Notes: a model not told the origin generated them from the sequence alone. A stretch of DNA of 53,453 bases from Rhodoplanes serenus (GCA_945897515.1 CAMDFO010000028.1:1-53453); one strand, 5' to 3'. Counted from the first letter of the stretch, positions 7,410-16,970 are shown. A program made the numbers and translations.

Positions 7410-7880
7410 ATGAGCCGAGCATTCGTCAAGGAACAGGACGGCGAGCACGTTGAGCCGCTTCCCGACCGGCCGATTTCGGAGCATCCGAATCTCGTCACAC
7501 CGGAAGGCCTGGCGCTGATCGACGAACATCTGGCCGACATCCGCGAGCGGCACACACGCGCGCAAGCCGCGAACGATCCAGCCGCGCTGGCGCAGACCGC
7601 GCGCGACGCGCGCTATTGGTCGGCGCGGCGGGCCACCGCCCAGGTCGTGCCGCCGCCGGCCGGAATGTCGGAGGTCACGTTCGGCTCTACGGTGACGATC
7701 GCGCGCGACGATGGGCGGCGGCAGACCTGGCGTATCGTCGGCGAGGACGAGGCCGATCCGGCGCGCGGGGCACTGTCCTATGTGTCGCCGGTGGCGCGGG
7801 CGCTGCTCGGCAAGACGGTCGGCGACGTGGTGCGCGCCGGCAATTCGGATGCCGAGATCGTCGCGATTACTACGTGTTGA
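7410..7880 (+). CDS. GreA/GreB-family transcription elongation factor
   Basis: A 156-residue protein with an N-terminal helical hairpin (about residues 28-75, ending in RDARYWSARRATAQVV) and a C-terminal FKBP-like domain with the family pattern FGSTVTIxRDDGRxxxWRIVGEDEAD. Gre factors enter the secondary channel of RNA polymerase and stimulate cleavage of backtracked RNA. The hairpin resembles GreB more than GreA. The 3' end overlaps ychF, on the opposite strand, by eleven bases. Confidence 0.8.
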   Translation: MSRAFVKEQDGEHVEPLPDRPISEHPNLVTPEGLALIDEHLADIRERHTRAQAANDPAALAQTARDARYWSARRATAQVVPPPAGMSEVTFGSTVTIARDDGRRQTWRIVGEDEADPARGALSYVSPVARALLGKTVGDVVRAGNSDAEIVAITTC

Positions 7881-8967
7881 ATCGAAAGTGCATGACGTCG
7901 CCGTCGGCGACCACGTAGTCCTTGCCTTCGAGCCGCAGCTTGCCGCTGTCCCGCGCGCCGGCCTCGCCGCCGAATTTCACAAAATCGTCGTAGGCAATGG
8001 TTTCGGCGCGGATGAAGCCGCGCTCGAAATCCGTGTGAATGACGCCCGCCGCCGCTGGACCCTTGGTGCCGCGCGTGATGGTCCAGGCGCGGGCCTCCTT
8101 GGGACCGACGGTGAAATAGGTCAGGAGTGCGAGCAGCTCGTAGCCGGCGCGGATCAGCCGGTCGAGCCCGGCCTCGGTCAGCCCAACGGCGTCGAGGTAA
8201 TCGCGCCGTTCCTCCATCGGCAGCACGGCGATCTCGGATTCGATCTTCGCCGAAATCACCACCGCGACCGCGCCTTCCTCCTTGGCCCGCGCTTCCACCT
8301 GACGCGAGAATTCGTTGCCTTCCGCGGCGAACGCCTCTTCGACGTTGCAGACGTAGAGCACCGGTTTCGACGTCAGCAGGCCGAGCATGCCGAACGCGCG
8401 CTCCTCCTCTGGCTTGCGTTCGAGCAGGCGAGCGGGCTTGCCTTCTCGCAGCAGCACAAGCGCACGACTGACCAGATCGAGCGCTTCCTTCGCCTCCTTG
8501 TCGTTGCCCTTGGCCTTTTTCTCCAGGGCATCGACGCGCTTTTCCAGGCTGTCGAGATCGGCGAGCATCAGCTCGGTCTCGATGGTCTCGATGTCGGCCA
8601 CCGGATCGATCTTGCCCTCGACGTGGGTGACATCGTCATCGCGGAAGCAACGAACCACATGGGCGATGGCGTCGCACTCGCGGATGTTGCCGAGAAACTG
8701 GTTGCCAAGCCCCTCGCCTTTCGACGCGCCGCGCACCAGGCCCGCGATGTCCACGAAGGTGAGCCGGGTCGGGATGATCTGCGCCGACTTGCCGATGCTC
8801 GCGAGCTTGTCGAGCCGCGGATCGGGCACCGCGATCTCGCCGACGTTCGGCTCGATGGTGCAGAACGGATAGTTCGCAGCCTGCGCGGCTGCGGTTTGCG
8901 TGAGCGCATTGAAGAGCGTCGACTTGCCGACGTTCGGCATGCCGACGATGCCGCATTTGAAGCCCAT
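7870..8967 (-). CDS. ychF: Redox-regulated ATPase YchF (OLA1 family)
   Basis: A 365-residue Obg-related P-loop protein that binds ATP rather than GTP and associates with ribosomes. The P-loop GMPNVGKST is at residues 8-16, switch II is DIAGL near 75, and the G4 position reads NVEE instead of NKxD, which explains the ATP preference. A coiled-coil insertion follows (about 130-200) and a TGS domain ends the protein. Full length with no anomaly. It follows pth on the same strand with a 15-base gap, a common pairing. Confidence 0.96.
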   Translation of the reverse strand: MGFKCGIVGMPNVGKSTLFNALTQTAAAQAANYPFCTIEPNVGEIAVPDPRLDKLASIGKSAQIIPTRLTFVDIAGLVRGASKGEGLGNQFLGNIRECDAIAHVVRCFRDDDVTHVEGKIDPVADIETIETELMLADLDSLEKRVDALEKKAKGNDKEAKEALDLVSRALVLLREGKPARLLERKPEEERAFGMLGLLTSKPVLYVCNVEEAFAAEGNEFSRQVEARAKEEGAVAVVISAKIESEIAVLPMEERRDYLDAVGLTEAGLDRLIRAGYELLALLTYFTVGPKEARAWTITRGTKGPAAAGVIHTDFERGFIRAETIAYDDFVKFGGEAGARDSGKLRLEGKDYVVADGDVMHFRFNT

Positions 8968-8982
8968 GATTGTCTCTTGTTT

Positions 8983-9594
8983 TCAGTCCGCCGGCTTGCC
9001 CGGCTCTTTCGGTTCGCCAAAGCCCTTGGCGTCCATGGCGAGATGAATCTTGTTCTGAAAGCTGGCGTCCTGGCCGCGCGCCAGCAGTTCGGCGTTGTCG
9101 GCGATCACGCCGGTCAGCGCCGCGACCCAGTCGCGCTCGCTCTTGGCGAAATCGCTCAGCACGTAGCGATGCACCAGATCCTTGTCGCCCGGATGTCCGA
9201 TCCCGATGCGCACCCGGCGATAGTCGTTGCCGACATGCGACGTGATGGACCGCAACCCATTGTGACCGGCGACGCCACCGCCGACCTTCACCCGCACCTT
9301 CGCCGGTGGCAGGTCGAGCTCGTCGTGGAACACCACGACGTCCGGAAGTGCGAGCTTGTAGAAGTGCATCGCTTCGGCAACCGCGCGGCCGGATTCGTTC
9401 ATATAAGTGCCAGGCAGCAGGAGCTGCACCCGCTCGCCCCCGACCGCGCCCTCGCAAGCCACGCCCTGGAAGCGGCGGCGCCACGGCGGCAGGCCGTGGC
9501 GCTTGGCAATGGCGTCGACCGCCATGAAGCCGATGTTGTGGCGGTTTCCGGCATGGCCGGCGCCGGGATTTCCAAGCCCGACGAACAGCAGCAT
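8983..9594 (-). CDS. pth: Peptidyl-tRNA hydrolase
   Basis: Releases peptides from prematurely dropped peptidyl-tRNA. The 203-residue protein has Asn10 in GLGNPG and the catalytic His19 in NRHNIGF, with MNESGRAV and HDELDLP further on, all hallmarks of the bacterial enzyme. I chose ATG 9594 since upstream in-frame sequence is the antisense of the L25 tail and not family-like. It lies between L25 and ychF on the same strand, the standard order rplY-pth-ychF. Confidence 0.95.
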   Translation of the reverse strand: MLLFVGLGNPGAGHAGNRHNIGFMAVDAIAKRHGLPPWRRRFQGVACEGAVGGERVQLLLPGTYMNESGRAVAEAMHFYKLALPDVVVFHDELDLPPAKVRVKVGGGVAGHNGLRSITSHVGNDYRRVRIGIGHPGDKDLVHRYVLSDFAKSERDWVAALTGVIADNAELLARGQDASFQNKIHLAMDAKGFGEPKEPGKPAD

Positions 9595-9616
9595 GACGGA
9601 CCGCCCGTGCGACGCC

Positions 9617-10381
9617 TCACTTCTTCGGTGCTGCACCACCCGCGGCCGGAGCCGCGCCCGCGGCCGGGGCCGCACCCGCGGCCGGAGCCGCACCAGCGGC
9701 CGGAGCCGCACCAGGAGCGCCGGTTGCACCCGGTGCTGCACCCGCTTCCGCAGCCGCAGCAGCCGCGACGGCAGCCGCAGCGGCAGCCTCGGCGGCGGCG
9801 CGCATTTCTTCGGCGTAGCCCGACGGCGGCACGATGGTCGCCAGCGTCAGATCGATCCGCGAGAGCGCCTTGACGCCTTCCGGCAGCTTGATGTCGCTCA
9901 GGTGCTTGGAGTGGTTGATTTCCAGATCGCTGACGTCGACCTCGATCGCCTCGGGAATGTTCTCCGGGCTGACGTGGACGTCGATGGTGTGGGTGACGAT
10001 GTTGACCGTGCCGCCACGCTTCACGCCGGGCGCGGCGTCGGCGTTGCGCACATGCACCGGAACGGAGACGCGGATCATCGCGCCGACGCCCACGCGCATG
10101 AAGTCGACGTGGAGCGGGTTGTCGCGGATCGCGTCGAGCTGGAAGTCGCGCGGGATCACGCGGTGGGTCTCGCCCTCGACATCCAGATTGTAGACGGTGG
10201 TGAGAAACCGGCCGGCATAGATCTTCTGCCGGATCTCGGCGTAGTCGATAGAGATCGTCACCGGCGGCTTGTTATCGCCGTAGATGACGCCTGGTACGCG
10301 GCCAGCGCGACGCTCCGCCCGGGCGGCCCCCTTGCCGGCCCGCGGACGCGCCGTCGCCTTCATTTCATTGACGGTCGCCAT
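9617..10381 (-). CDS. rplY: 50S ribosomal protein L25/Ctc, long form
   Basis: A 5S rRNA-binding protein of 254 residues. The N-terminal L25 domain spans about residues 1-95 ([20 protein letters not shown] at the start) and the TL5/Ctc C-terminal domain about 100-190 ([29 protein letters not shown]). The last 60 residues are an alanine-rich low-complexity tail ending in tandem AAPAAG units and PKK. Such long Ala-rich tails are usual in alphaproteobacterial L25. It leads the rplY-pth-ychF row. Confidence 0.95.
   Translation of the reverse strand: MATVNEMKATARPRAGKGAARAERRAGRVPGVIYGDNKPPVTISIDYAEIRQKIYAGRFLTTVYNLDVEGETHRVIPRDFQLDAIRDNPLHVDFMRVGVGAMIRVSVPVHVRNADAAPGVKRGGTVNIVTHTIDVHVSPENIPEAIEVDVSDLEINHSKHLSDIKLPEGVKALSRIDLTLATIVPPSGYAEEMRAAAEAAAAAAVAAAAAAEAGAAPGATGAPGAAPAAGAAPAAGAAPAAGAAPAAGGAAPKK
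9636..9707 (-). repeat. Tandem 18-bp repeat in the L25 tail
   Basis: Four copies of an 18-base unit (GCxCCxGCGGCCGGxGCC on the plus strand) encode repeated AAPAAG hexapeptides. The copies differ by one or two bases each, as expected for slippage-prone coding DNA. Confidence 0.8.
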
Positions 10382-10495
10382 GACTGATAAACCTCGTGTT
10401 GAAGCCCGAAAATCGTGGGTTTGGCCCCGCTACTGCCTCCAGGGGTGTCTGGGTGGCGGGGACGCGCGGCTTATAGCCGTGCCGGACGGCAAAGA

Positions 10496-10517
10496 CAAGA
10501 AAACCCGCGATTGCGGG
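10496..10517 (-). terminator. Possible intrinsic terminator after ubiK
   Basis: On the minus strand CCCGC-AATC-GCGGG is followed by TTTTCTTGTC. The five-base stem is short but GC-only, and it lies 11 bases past the ubiK stop. Confidence 0.5.
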
Positions 10518-10527
10518 GCCTGGGCCC

Positions 10528-10809
10528 TCAGAACAGGTTGGACTGGCCCCGATCGCCGGCACCGGCGATCTTGGCTTCCAGGGCCGCAATCCGGGCCTTC
10601 AGCGCCTCGTTTTCCTCGCGGGCCAGGCGGGCCATGTCCTTCACCGCCTCGAATTCCTCGCGCTTGACCACGTCCAGATCGCTCAAGATGCGCTCGGCCT
10701 GGGTGCGGAACAGGGTATCGAACTCACGGCGAACCCCGGACGCCACGCCGGCGGCGTCGTTCATCAGCCGCGCCACCTCGTCGAAAAACCGGTTGGTCGT
10801 CTGGGCCAT
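10528..10809 (-). CDS. ubiK: Ubiquinone biosynthesis accessory factor UbiK
   Basis: A 93-residue BMFP-domain protein. The N-terminus (QTTNRFFDEVARLMNDAAG) is amphipathic and the second half is a coiled coil (REEFEAVKDMARLAREENEALKAR, about residues 50-85). UbiK helps the soluble ubiquinone-biosynthesis complex in Escherichia coli; its alphaproteobacterial homologues are annotated by similarity. It stands alone between two plus-strand genes and its own terminator. Confidence 0.85.
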   Translation of the reverse strand: MAQTTNRFFDEVARLMNDAAGVASGVRREFDTLFRTQAERILSDLDVVKREEFEAVKDMARLAREENEALKARIAALEAKIAGAGDRGQSNLF

Positions 10810-10994
10810 CGTTGTCTCCGGGGGCTCCCCGCGCCCCGCTATCAGCTGGATTAATGGCGATCCGGCCCAACCCCTGCAAGTGCCAGTGCAAGGCTTCGTA
10901 AACGGTGCGAACGGCGCCCGGGAGACCTCCTTGAACCCGCCCGGCCGCCGGGCCGACCAAATCCAAGGTATGGGCGCCGTTCGAGGAGCTTTCG

Positions 10995-12047
10995 ATGCCG
11001 ATTACTGCTTGGATTGCGCGGCCTCGCCTGGTCGCGGCGCTGCTGGCCGCCGGTGTCCTGCCGTTGGTAAACGCGCCCGCGCGCAGCCACGTGGTGCCGA
11101 TCGCCGACATGGTGCGCGGCATCAGGATCACCCAGGCGCAATGCGCCGAGCTGCCCTCGACCGTGTGGATCGCGGCGCTCGGCCAGAGCTTCTGCTTCCG
11201 TTATTACCTCTCGACCGCCGGCGGAGAAGGATCGCGGCCTGCGGTTTTTCTCTCGGGCGACAAGCTCGGCACGTTCAACATGCGGACCGGCGCGTTCGCG
11301 GTGCGGCCCGACGAGAAGGACGTCGACACCGACGATCTCGAGAAAATCGCCCGCGGGCTGTCGCGCCAGACCAAGACCACTGCGATCTATCTCGGCCGTG
11401 TCGGCCTGGACGGCTCCTCCGGGGATCATCGCATCCGCCGTTCGGTGCTGGAGTTGAAAGCCACCCAGGCCGCGCTCGACGCCATCAAGCAGCGCCATCG
11501 TTTCGAGGGCTTTCATCTGATCGGCCAGTCCGGTGGCTCGGCCCTGGTCGGCGGCCTGCTCGCGCTGCGCACTGACATCGTTTGTGCGGCGATCGGCGCT
11601 GGCCGCCTGGTGCATCCGAAGCCGGTGCGCCCGTCCGCCGATCCGGCGCGCGAGCAGTTCAACGTCGCCGACGCCATTCCGGTCATCGTGCGCCAGAGCA
11701 CGGCGCGGATCATGCTGGTGACCGACCCGGCAGACAAATATGTGCCCGAGCAGGCCCAGACGCCGTTCGTCCAAATGATGCGGCAGGCCGGCAAACCGGT
11801 CGAGCAGTTCATCGTTCGGGCGACCGACGAGAACAATCATTTCGTCAGCGGCTATTCACGGGCGGTGGCTGCCGACTGCATCCGCGGCGCGCCCACCCAA
11901 GAGATTGAGCAGAACGTCCGGACGCTGGTCGAGAAGCGCCTCGCGCTCACCAAGGCGAAGGCCGAGAAGGCCACGGCGCCACCGAGCGCGCCGGTACAGC
12001 AGCCCATTCCCGCCCCGGTCAACGGACAACCGAACTGGACACGATAG
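10995..12047 (+). CDS. Exported alpha/beta-hydrolase-like protein
   Basis: A 350-residue protein with a signal peptide (about residues 1-31, ending NAPARSH). A nucleophile elbow G-Q-S179-G-G fits a serine hydrolase. Likely partners are Asp in VTDPADKYVP and His in ENNHFVSG, both in the expected order. The C-terminal 50 residues are Lys/Ala/Pro-rich and look unstructured. GAGGAG eight bases before the ATG supports the start. The substrate is unknown; an esterase or peptidase acting in the periplasm is plausible. Confidence 0.72.
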   Translation: MPITAWIARPRLVAALLAAGVLPLVNAPARSHVVPIADMVRGIRITQAQCAELPSTVWIAALGQSFCFRYYLSTAGGEGSRPAVFLSGDKLGTFNMRTGAFAVRPDEKDVDTDDLEKIARGLSRQTKTTAIYLGRVGLDGSSGDHRIRRSVLELKATQAALDAIKQRHRFEGFHLIGQSGGSALVGGLLALRTDIVCAAIGAGRLVHPKPVRPSADPAREQFNVADAIPVIVRQSTARIMLVTDPADKYVPEQAQTPFVQMMRQAGKPVEQFIVRATDENNHFVSGYSRAVAADCIRGAPTQEIEQNVRTLVEKRLALTKAKAEKATAPPSAPVQQPIPAPVNGQPNWTR

Positions 12048-12118
12048 CGCCATCGAACTTGGCTTGACTTCGCCGCCGCCGTGCCTGCATCACCGCGGCT
12101 TGCGCTGACAGGCCCACG

Positions 12119-12943
12119 ATGCATCTTCTCGCTCTGCCGTTTCCGGCTTTCGACCCGGTTCTGATCTCCATCGGTCCCTTTGCGGTCCGCTGGTACGCGC
12201 TCGCCTACATTTTTGGCATCCTGCTCGGCTGGTTCTACGCGCGCGCGCTGATCCGCAACGAGCGCTACTGGGGCGGACAGCCCCCGATGAGCGTGATCGA
12301 CTACGACGATTTCGTCGTCTGGGTGACGCTCGGCATCATCCTCGGCGGCCGAATCGGCTATGTGCTGTTCTACAATCCGGCACATTTCGCCGAGAATCCG
12401 ACCGAGATCCTCCAGGTTTGGAAGGGCGGCATGTCGTTCCACGGTGGCTTCCTCGGCTGCGTGGCCGCGGTCGTGCTGTTTTCCTGGCGCCGCGGCATTC
12501 CGTTCCTTTCGGTCGGCGACCTGACCTGCGCGGCCGGCACGATCGGATTGCTCCTCGGCCGCATCGCCAATTTCATCAACGCCGAGCTGTGGGGACGAAC
12601 CACCGACGCGCCCTGGGGCATGGTGTTTCCAGGCGCCGGCCCGCTGCCGCGGCATCCAAGTCAGCTTTACGAGGCGACGCTCGAAGGTCTGGTGCTGTTC
12701 CTTGTGCTGTTCTTCCTGATCCGCAGGGGCGCACTGCAGCGGCCCGGCCTCGTCACAGGTGCGTTCGCGGTCGGCTACGGCATGGCGCGCATCGTCTGCG
12801 AGCTGTTCCGCGAGCCCGATCCGCAGCTCGGCTTTCTGTGGGGCGGTCTCACCATGGGGATGCTGCTGTCGGTGCCGCTGATCCTCGCCGGAGCGGCATT
12901 CATCGCGGTGGCGCTGAAACGTCGTCCGCTTCAGCCGGCCTGA
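12119..12943 (+). CDS. lgt: Prolipoprotein diacylglyceryl transferase
   Basis: Inner-membrane enzyme that transfers diacylglyceryl from phosphatidylglycerol to the lipobox cysteine of prelipoproteins. The 274-residue protein has seven predicted spans. The essential His-Gly-Gly block ([10 protein letters not shown]) is at about residues 104-112 and the Lgt signature appears as [14 protein letters not shown]. It starts a run lgt, methyltransferase, pgeF and lipoprotein, all in the same direction with short gaps or overlaps. Confidence 0.95.
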   Translation: MHLLALPFPAFDPVLISIGPFAVRWYALAYIFGILLGWFYARALIRNERYWGGQPPMSVIDYDDFVVWVTLGIILGGRIGYVLFYNPAHFAENPTEILQVWKGGMSFHGGFLGCVAAVVLFSWRRGIPFLSVGDLTCAAGTIGLLLGRIANFINAELWGRTTDAPWGMVFPGAGPLPRHPSQLYEATLEGLVLFLVLFFLIRRGALQRPGLVTGAFAVGYGMARIVCELFREPDPQLGFLWGGLTMGMLLSVPLILAGAAFIAVALKRRPLQPA

Positions 12944-12955
12944 ACGAGGAGAACC

Positions 12956-14053
12956 GTGGTGGAGCCGCCGTCGCTGGATGCTGAAATCCGCCGGCGCATC
13001 GCCCTCGCCGGTCCGATGCCGGTCCGGCAGTTCATGACGCTCTGCCTGACGCATCCGCAATACGGCTACTACATGACGCGCGATCCGTTCGGACGCGGCG
13101 GCGACTTCATCACCGCGCCGGAGGTGAGCCAGATGTTCGGCGAGCTCATCGGGTTATGGGCCGCGTCGGTCTGGCGGCTGATGGGCGAGCCGGAGAACAT
13201 CCGCTTCGTGGAGCTTGGCCCCGGCCGCGGGACGCTGATGCACGATGCGCTGCGCGCAGCACATGTGGTGCCGGGCTTTCGCCGGGCGCTGGTGGTCCAT
13301 CTGGTCGAGATCAGCCCGGCGCTGCGGCAGCGACAACGCCAGATGCTCGATCCGCTCGAAATGCCGATGCTGTGGCACAATTCGTTTGAAGAGGTTCCCG
13401 ACGGACCGCTCATCGTCATCGCCAACGAATTCTTCGATGCGCTGCCGGTGCACCAGGCGGTGCGCCATCTCAACGGCTGGTACGAGCGCACGGTCGAGAT
13501 CGACGGCGCAGGCAACCTGGCGTTCGGCGTGGCGCCCGACCGGATTCCGCTGTTCGAGCAGCTCCTGCCGCAGCAAGTGCGCGACGCGCCGATCGGCGCG
13601 CTGTACGAATGGCGCGACGACAATGTCACGCTCGACATCGCGCGACGCGTGGTCCGCGAAGGCGGCGCGGCCCTGGCGATCGACTACGGCCACACCGAGA
13701 GCGCGGCCGGCGAGACCTTGCAGGCGGTGGGCGCGCACGCCTACGCCGATACGCTGAAGGCGCCCGGCGCCGTCGACCTCACCGCCCACGTCGATTTCCG
13801 CGCCATGGCGCTGGCCGCCGAGAGCATGGGCGCGCGTGTGCACGGGCCGGTCGATCAAGCGCACTTTCTTAACAGCCTCGGAATGGCGCAGCGCGCCGCA
13901 ACCATCAAGGCCCATGTCACGGGCGACAAGGCGGATGCCGTCGATGCCGCCGTCGCTCGCTTGACCGGTGCGGGCCGCACCGGCATGGGAACGCTATTCA
14001 AGGTGGTCGCCTTCTCCGAACCGAAGCTCGACAGGCTCCCAGGGCTCCCATGA
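12956..14053 (+). CDS. NDUFAF7/MidA-type SAM-dependent methyltransferase
   Basis: A class I methyltransferase of 365 residues. In eukaryotes NDUFAF7 methylates an arginine of a complex I subunit; the bacterial role is inferred from that. The SAM-binding motif is ELGPGRGTLMHD (about residues 85-97), preceded by the family block FGRGGDFITAPEVSQMFGE. The start is GTG 12956, supported by GAGGAG seven to eight bases upstream; a second GTG follows directly. The stop overlaps the start of pgeF (ATGA), so the two are translationally coupled. Confidence 0.85.
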   Translation: MVEPPSLDAEIRRRIALAGPMPVRQFMTLCLTHPQYGYYMTRDPFGRGGDFITAPEVSQMFGELIGLWAASVWRLMGEPENIRFVELGPGRGTLMHDALRAAHVVPGFRRALVVHLVEISPALRQRQRQMLDPLEMPMLWHNSFEEVPDGPLIVIANEFFDALPVHQAVRHLNGWYERTVEIDGAGNLAFGVAPDRIPLFEQLLPQQVRDAPIGALYEWRDDNVTLDIARRVVREGGAALAIDYGHTESAAGETLQAVGAHAYADTLKAPGAVDLTAHVDFRAMALAAESMGARVHGPVDQAHFLNSLGMAQRAATIKAHVTGDKADAVDAAVARLTGAGRTGMGTLFKVVAFSEPKLDRLPGLP

Positions 14054-14814
14054 TCCGCGCAGCCAACCTCTCCGCGTTGCCCAACATTCGCCATGCTTTC
14101 TTCACCCGCGATGGCGGCGTGTCGGACGGTCTCTATGCCAGCCTCAACGGCGGCGTCGGCTCCAACGACAATCCGGTGCATGTCGCGGAGAACCGCACGC
14201 GCATGGCGAAGGCGCTCGGCGTCGCGCCTGAGCGGCTGCTGAGCGTCTATCAGATCCATTCGCCCGACGTTGTCGTCGTGGACGCGCCCTGGCAGCAGGC
14301 CGACAGGCCGCGCGCCGACGCCATGGTCACGCGCGTTCCGAACATCGCCATCGGCATCGGCACCGCGGACTGCGGGCCGGTGCTGTTTGCGGACAATGAA
14401 GCGCGCGTGATCGGCGCGGCGCACGCCGGCTGGCGCGGTGCGCTCGGCGGCGTGCTGGAGGCCACGATCGCGGCGATGGAGCAGCTCGGTGCATCGCGCA
14501 AGAACATCGTCGCCGCGGCCGGTCCGATGATCAGCCAGAAGAACTACGAGGTCGGCCCCGACCTGGAGGAGCGCTTCATCGCAGTCGATCGCGGCAACGC
14601 CCGCTTCTTTGCGCCGGGCAAGCCGGGCCGCTCGATGTTCGATCTGCCGGGCTATGTCACGGCGAGGCTCCGGCAGGCCGGGGTCGGACAGGTCGAGGAT
14701 ATCGGGCTCTGTACCTATGCCGATCCGGCGCGGTTCTACTCGTATCGCCGCACCACCCATCGCGCCGAGCCGGATTATGGCCGGCATATCAACGCCATAG
14801 CTCTCACCGATTAG
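14050..14814 (+). CDS. pgeF: Peptidoglycan editing factor / multicopper-oxidase-like purine phosphorylase family (PgeF/YfiH)
   Basis: A 254-residue member of the YfiH/LACC1 family. The conserved metal-site blocks are YQIHSPDVV (His near residue 75), TADCGPVLF (Cys near 115) and HAGWRGALGG (His near 131). In Escherichia coli the protein removes wrongly incorporated serine muropeptide precursors; homologues also have purine nucleoside phosphorylase activity. The ATG overlaps the methyltransferase stop. Confidence 0.9.
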   Translation: MIRAANLSALPNIRHAFFTRDGGVSDGLYASLNGGVGSNDNPVHVAENRTRMAKALGVAPERLLSVYQIHSPDVVVVDAPWQQADRPRADAMVTRVPNIAIGIGTADCGPVLFADNEARVIGAAHAGWRGALGGVLEATIAAMEQLGASRKNIVAAAGPMISQKNYEVGPDLEERFIAVDRGNARFFAPGKPGRSMFDLPGYVTARLRQAGVGQVEDIGLCTYADPARFYSYRRTTHRAEPDYGRHINAIALTD

Positions 14815-14950
14815 CCGAGCCGCCGTCTCCGGGTGGATTCCGGCAGCAATTCCGGCTACGCATTTCTACGGTCGGGTGCGACGCCCAAAAGGGCGCGAAC
14901 GCCGGCCGTGGGGGCGGTCGATGTTGCGTGGGGCGCGGTGCGTTTCGGGC

Positions 14951-15523
14951 ATGACGGGGCGTCTGCTGACGCTGCTGGTGCTTGCGGCCGGCGCGGCGGG
15001 ATGCACCACCGCCGGCTCGTCGGGCGGCCTGTTCGCGGGCGGGCGCGGCGCCACCATCGCCTTTGAATCGATCGACGGCCCGCCGCCGGGCGTGTTCCAG
15101 AAGCTGGTTTCGACCCTGGGCGAAGAGGCCGAGACCCGCAAGGTCGCGGTGGTGTCGCGCGAAGGCGTGGCGAGCTATCGCGTGCGCGCCTACCTCTCGG
15201 CACAGGTCGAGCGCGGCAAGACCTCGATCGCCTGGGTTTGGGACGTCTACGACGCCGACAAACGGCGGGCGCTCCGCATCGCCGGGCAGGAACCGTCGGA
15301 CTCGCCGGCAGGTCCAAAGGGCCGCGACGCCTGGTCGGCGGCCGACGACCGGATGCTGCGCCAGATCGCCCGCAACGGGCTGGATCGGATTGCGGCATTC
15401 CTCAACGGATCCGAGCCGCCAGCGGCCACGCCCGACGAGCCTGCAGCCGGCACCGCGGTCGCCCAGGCTGAAACCGGACAGGCCGAAACCAGCCTGGTCC
15501 GCACCGCCGGTATCGTGCCTTGA
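14951..15523 (+). CDS. Putative lipoprotein
   Basis: A 190-residue protein of no recognised family. From ATG 14951 it begins with a short basic stretch, a hydrophobic segment and Cys17 in GAAGCTTAG, which resembles a lipobox although alanine at the -3 position is not typical. In-frame ATGs at 14876 and 14921 are alternatives; 14951 gives the most compact signal. The middle has a region predicted alpha/beta (VFQKLVSTLGEEAETRKVAVVS) and the tail is Ala/Glu-rich and probably disordered. It lies downstream of lgt and pgeF, which fits an envelope role. Confidence 0.6.
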   Translation: MTGRLLTLLVLAAGAAGCTTAGSSGGLFAGGRGATIAFESIDGPPPGVFQKLVSTLGEEAETRKVAVVSREGVASYRVRAYLSAQVERGKTSIAWVWDVYDADKRRALRIAGQEPSDSPAGPKGRDAWSAADDRMLRQIARNGLDRIAAFLNGSEPPAATPDEPAAGTAVAQAETGQAETSLVRTAGIVP

Positions 15524-15673
15524 AGGCCATCGCTTTCAAGGCCTGCCAATCACGCATCGGCTGCGTGCGGAAAAGCTTCGGGACAACAATTTCCCCCGTA
15601 TTGCCAGCCCGCCGGGCTGCTTGTTAAGGACGGCCCTGTCCGTGGGCAGACCCGGACCGTAGGAGACGTGGTC

Positions 15674-16627
15674 ATGGCGGCGAAGAACGGAGCGATCAGG
15701 CTCGTCGCCGGCAACTCCAATCCCCAGCTCGCCGAAGCCATCGCAGCCCACCTCTCCACCCCGCTGACCAAGGCGGTGGTGCGGCGCTTCGCCGACATGG
15801 AGGTTTTCGTCGAGATCGAGGAAAACGTCCGCGGCAGCGACGTTTTCATCCTGCAATCGACCTCCTACCCGACCAACGACCACCTGATGGAGCTGCTGAT
15901 CATCACCGACGCGCTTCGGCGTTCGTCGGCGCAGCGCATCACCGCGGTGATCCCCTACTTCGGCTACGCCCGGCAGGACCGCAAGCCGGGCCCGCGCACG
16001 CCGATCTCGGCCAAGCTGGTCGCCAATCTGATCACCACAGCGGGCGCCGACCGGGTGATGACGCTCGACCTGCACGCCGGCCAAATCCAGGGGTTCTTCG
16101 ATATCCCGACCGACAATCTTTATGCCTCGCCGATGATGACGCGCGACATCAAGGAGAAGTTCGACGTCGGCAAGGTCACGATCATCTCGCCGGACGTCGG
16201 CGGCGTGGCGCGCGCACGCGGCCTGGCCAAGCGCATCAACGCCCCGCTCGCCATCGTCGACAAGCGGCGCGAGCGCGCCGGCGAGTCCGAGGTCATGAAC
16301 GTGATCGGCGAGGTCGATGACCGCATCTGCATCCTGGTCGACGACATCGTGGATTCCGGCGGCACGCTGGTGAACGCGGCCGAAGCGCTGCTCAAGCAGG
16401 GCGCCCACTCGGTTTATGCCTACATCACCCATGGCGTGCTGTCGGGCGAGGCGGTTGCCCGCATCACCGCCTCCAAGCTCAAGGAGCTGGTGATCACCGA
16501 CTCGATCCAGCCGACCGCGGCGGTACGGGGCGCCCGCAACATCCGGGTGCTCTCCATCGCCACCCTGATCGGGGAAGCGATCGCCCGTACGGCGCACGAA
16601 GAGTCGGTATCGAGCCTGTTCGACTGA
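15674..16627 (+). CDS. prs: Ribose-phosphate pyrophosphokinase
   Basis: Makes PRPP from ribose 5-phosphate and ATP for nucleotide, histidine and tryptophan synthesis. The 317-residue protein contains the flexible-loop block [10 protein letters not shown], the metal site [14 protein letters not shown] and the PRPP motif [14 protein letters not shown] chose ATG 15674 because AGGAG at 15661-15665 is eight bases upstream; the GTG at 15668 is too close. No anomalies. Confidence 0.96.
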   Translation: MAAKNGAIRLVAGNSNPQLAEAIAAHLSTPLTKAVVRRFADMEVFVEIEENVRGSDVFILQSTSYPTNDHLMELLIITDALRRSSAQRITAVIPYFGYARQDRKPGPRTPISAKLVANLITTAGADRVMTLDLHAGQIQGFFDIPTDNLYASPMMTRDIKEKFDVGKVTIISPDVGGVARARGLAKRINAPLAIVDKRRERAGESEVMNVIGEVDDRICILVDDIVDSGGTLVNAAEALLKQGAHSVYAYITHGVLSGEAVARITASKLKELVITDSIQPTAAVRGARNIRVLSIATLIGEAIARTAHEESVSSLFD

Positions 16628-16970
16628 CCGCGAACCCAGGCGCGGACTGCGAAGCCGGCCGCTGCTCCGCAGCGATTCAAACTGTGGATAACTCACCCGA
16701 GTCAACTTGTCGCAGGATTGGCTGTGGATGGCGATTCTCGGGCCGTTGCCTGAATCGAGCGAATCTTCAATGACTTCCGGGCCAACGGAAACTTTGGCTG
16801 ACGGACTCCGAGAGTTATATTGATCTGGTCAAGTGATTCGCGGCCAGTCGGTCAACCGGCGTTGACGTTGTGTGCTGCGTCATAGTGTTACGGGCCTTTG
16901 TGCCAAGCGTGACGTGAGCGTGCGGTGGCTTGCGCACCAACCCACTCCCAAGCGAAGAAAGTGGAACGGC
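16628..16970. other. 343-base intergenic region between prs and the ybjN-like gene
   Basis: No plausible gene is present. The region holds the GANTC cluster and DnaA-box match described in the overlapping regulatory entry. The stretch from 16815 to 16835 (GAGTTATATTGATCTGG and after) is AT-rich and could contain a promoter, but no clear -35/-10 pair is visible. Confidence 0.6.
16674..16839. promoter_or_regulatory. Cluster of seven GANTC (CcrM) sites with a DnaA-box match
   Basis: GANTC sites lie at 16674, 16699, 16733, 16752, 16761, 16804 and 16835, seven in 166 bases. TGTGGATAA at 16683-16691 is the exact complement of the DnaA box TTATCCACA, and a weaker copy, TGTGGATGG, is at 16723. In alphaproteobacteria GANTC methylation by CcrM and binding of GcrA/CtrA/DnaA set cell-cycle timing of transcription. 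The cluster lies upstream of the ybjN-like gene at 16971. Function is inferred only from site density. Confidence 0.5.

Noticed and set aside
7711..9873. 720-residue plus-strand open frame
   Set aside because: It is antisense to ychF, pth and L25, all of which have full family signatures.
15517..15542. Hairpin GCCTTGAA...TTCAAGGC at the end of the lipoprotein gene as a terminator
   Set aside because: A stem is present but there is no T run on either strand.
16683..16691. DnaA box as evidence of a replication origin
   Set aside because: Only one exact box, no AT-rich unwinding region and no origin-linked genes nearby; kept only as part of the GANTC finding.
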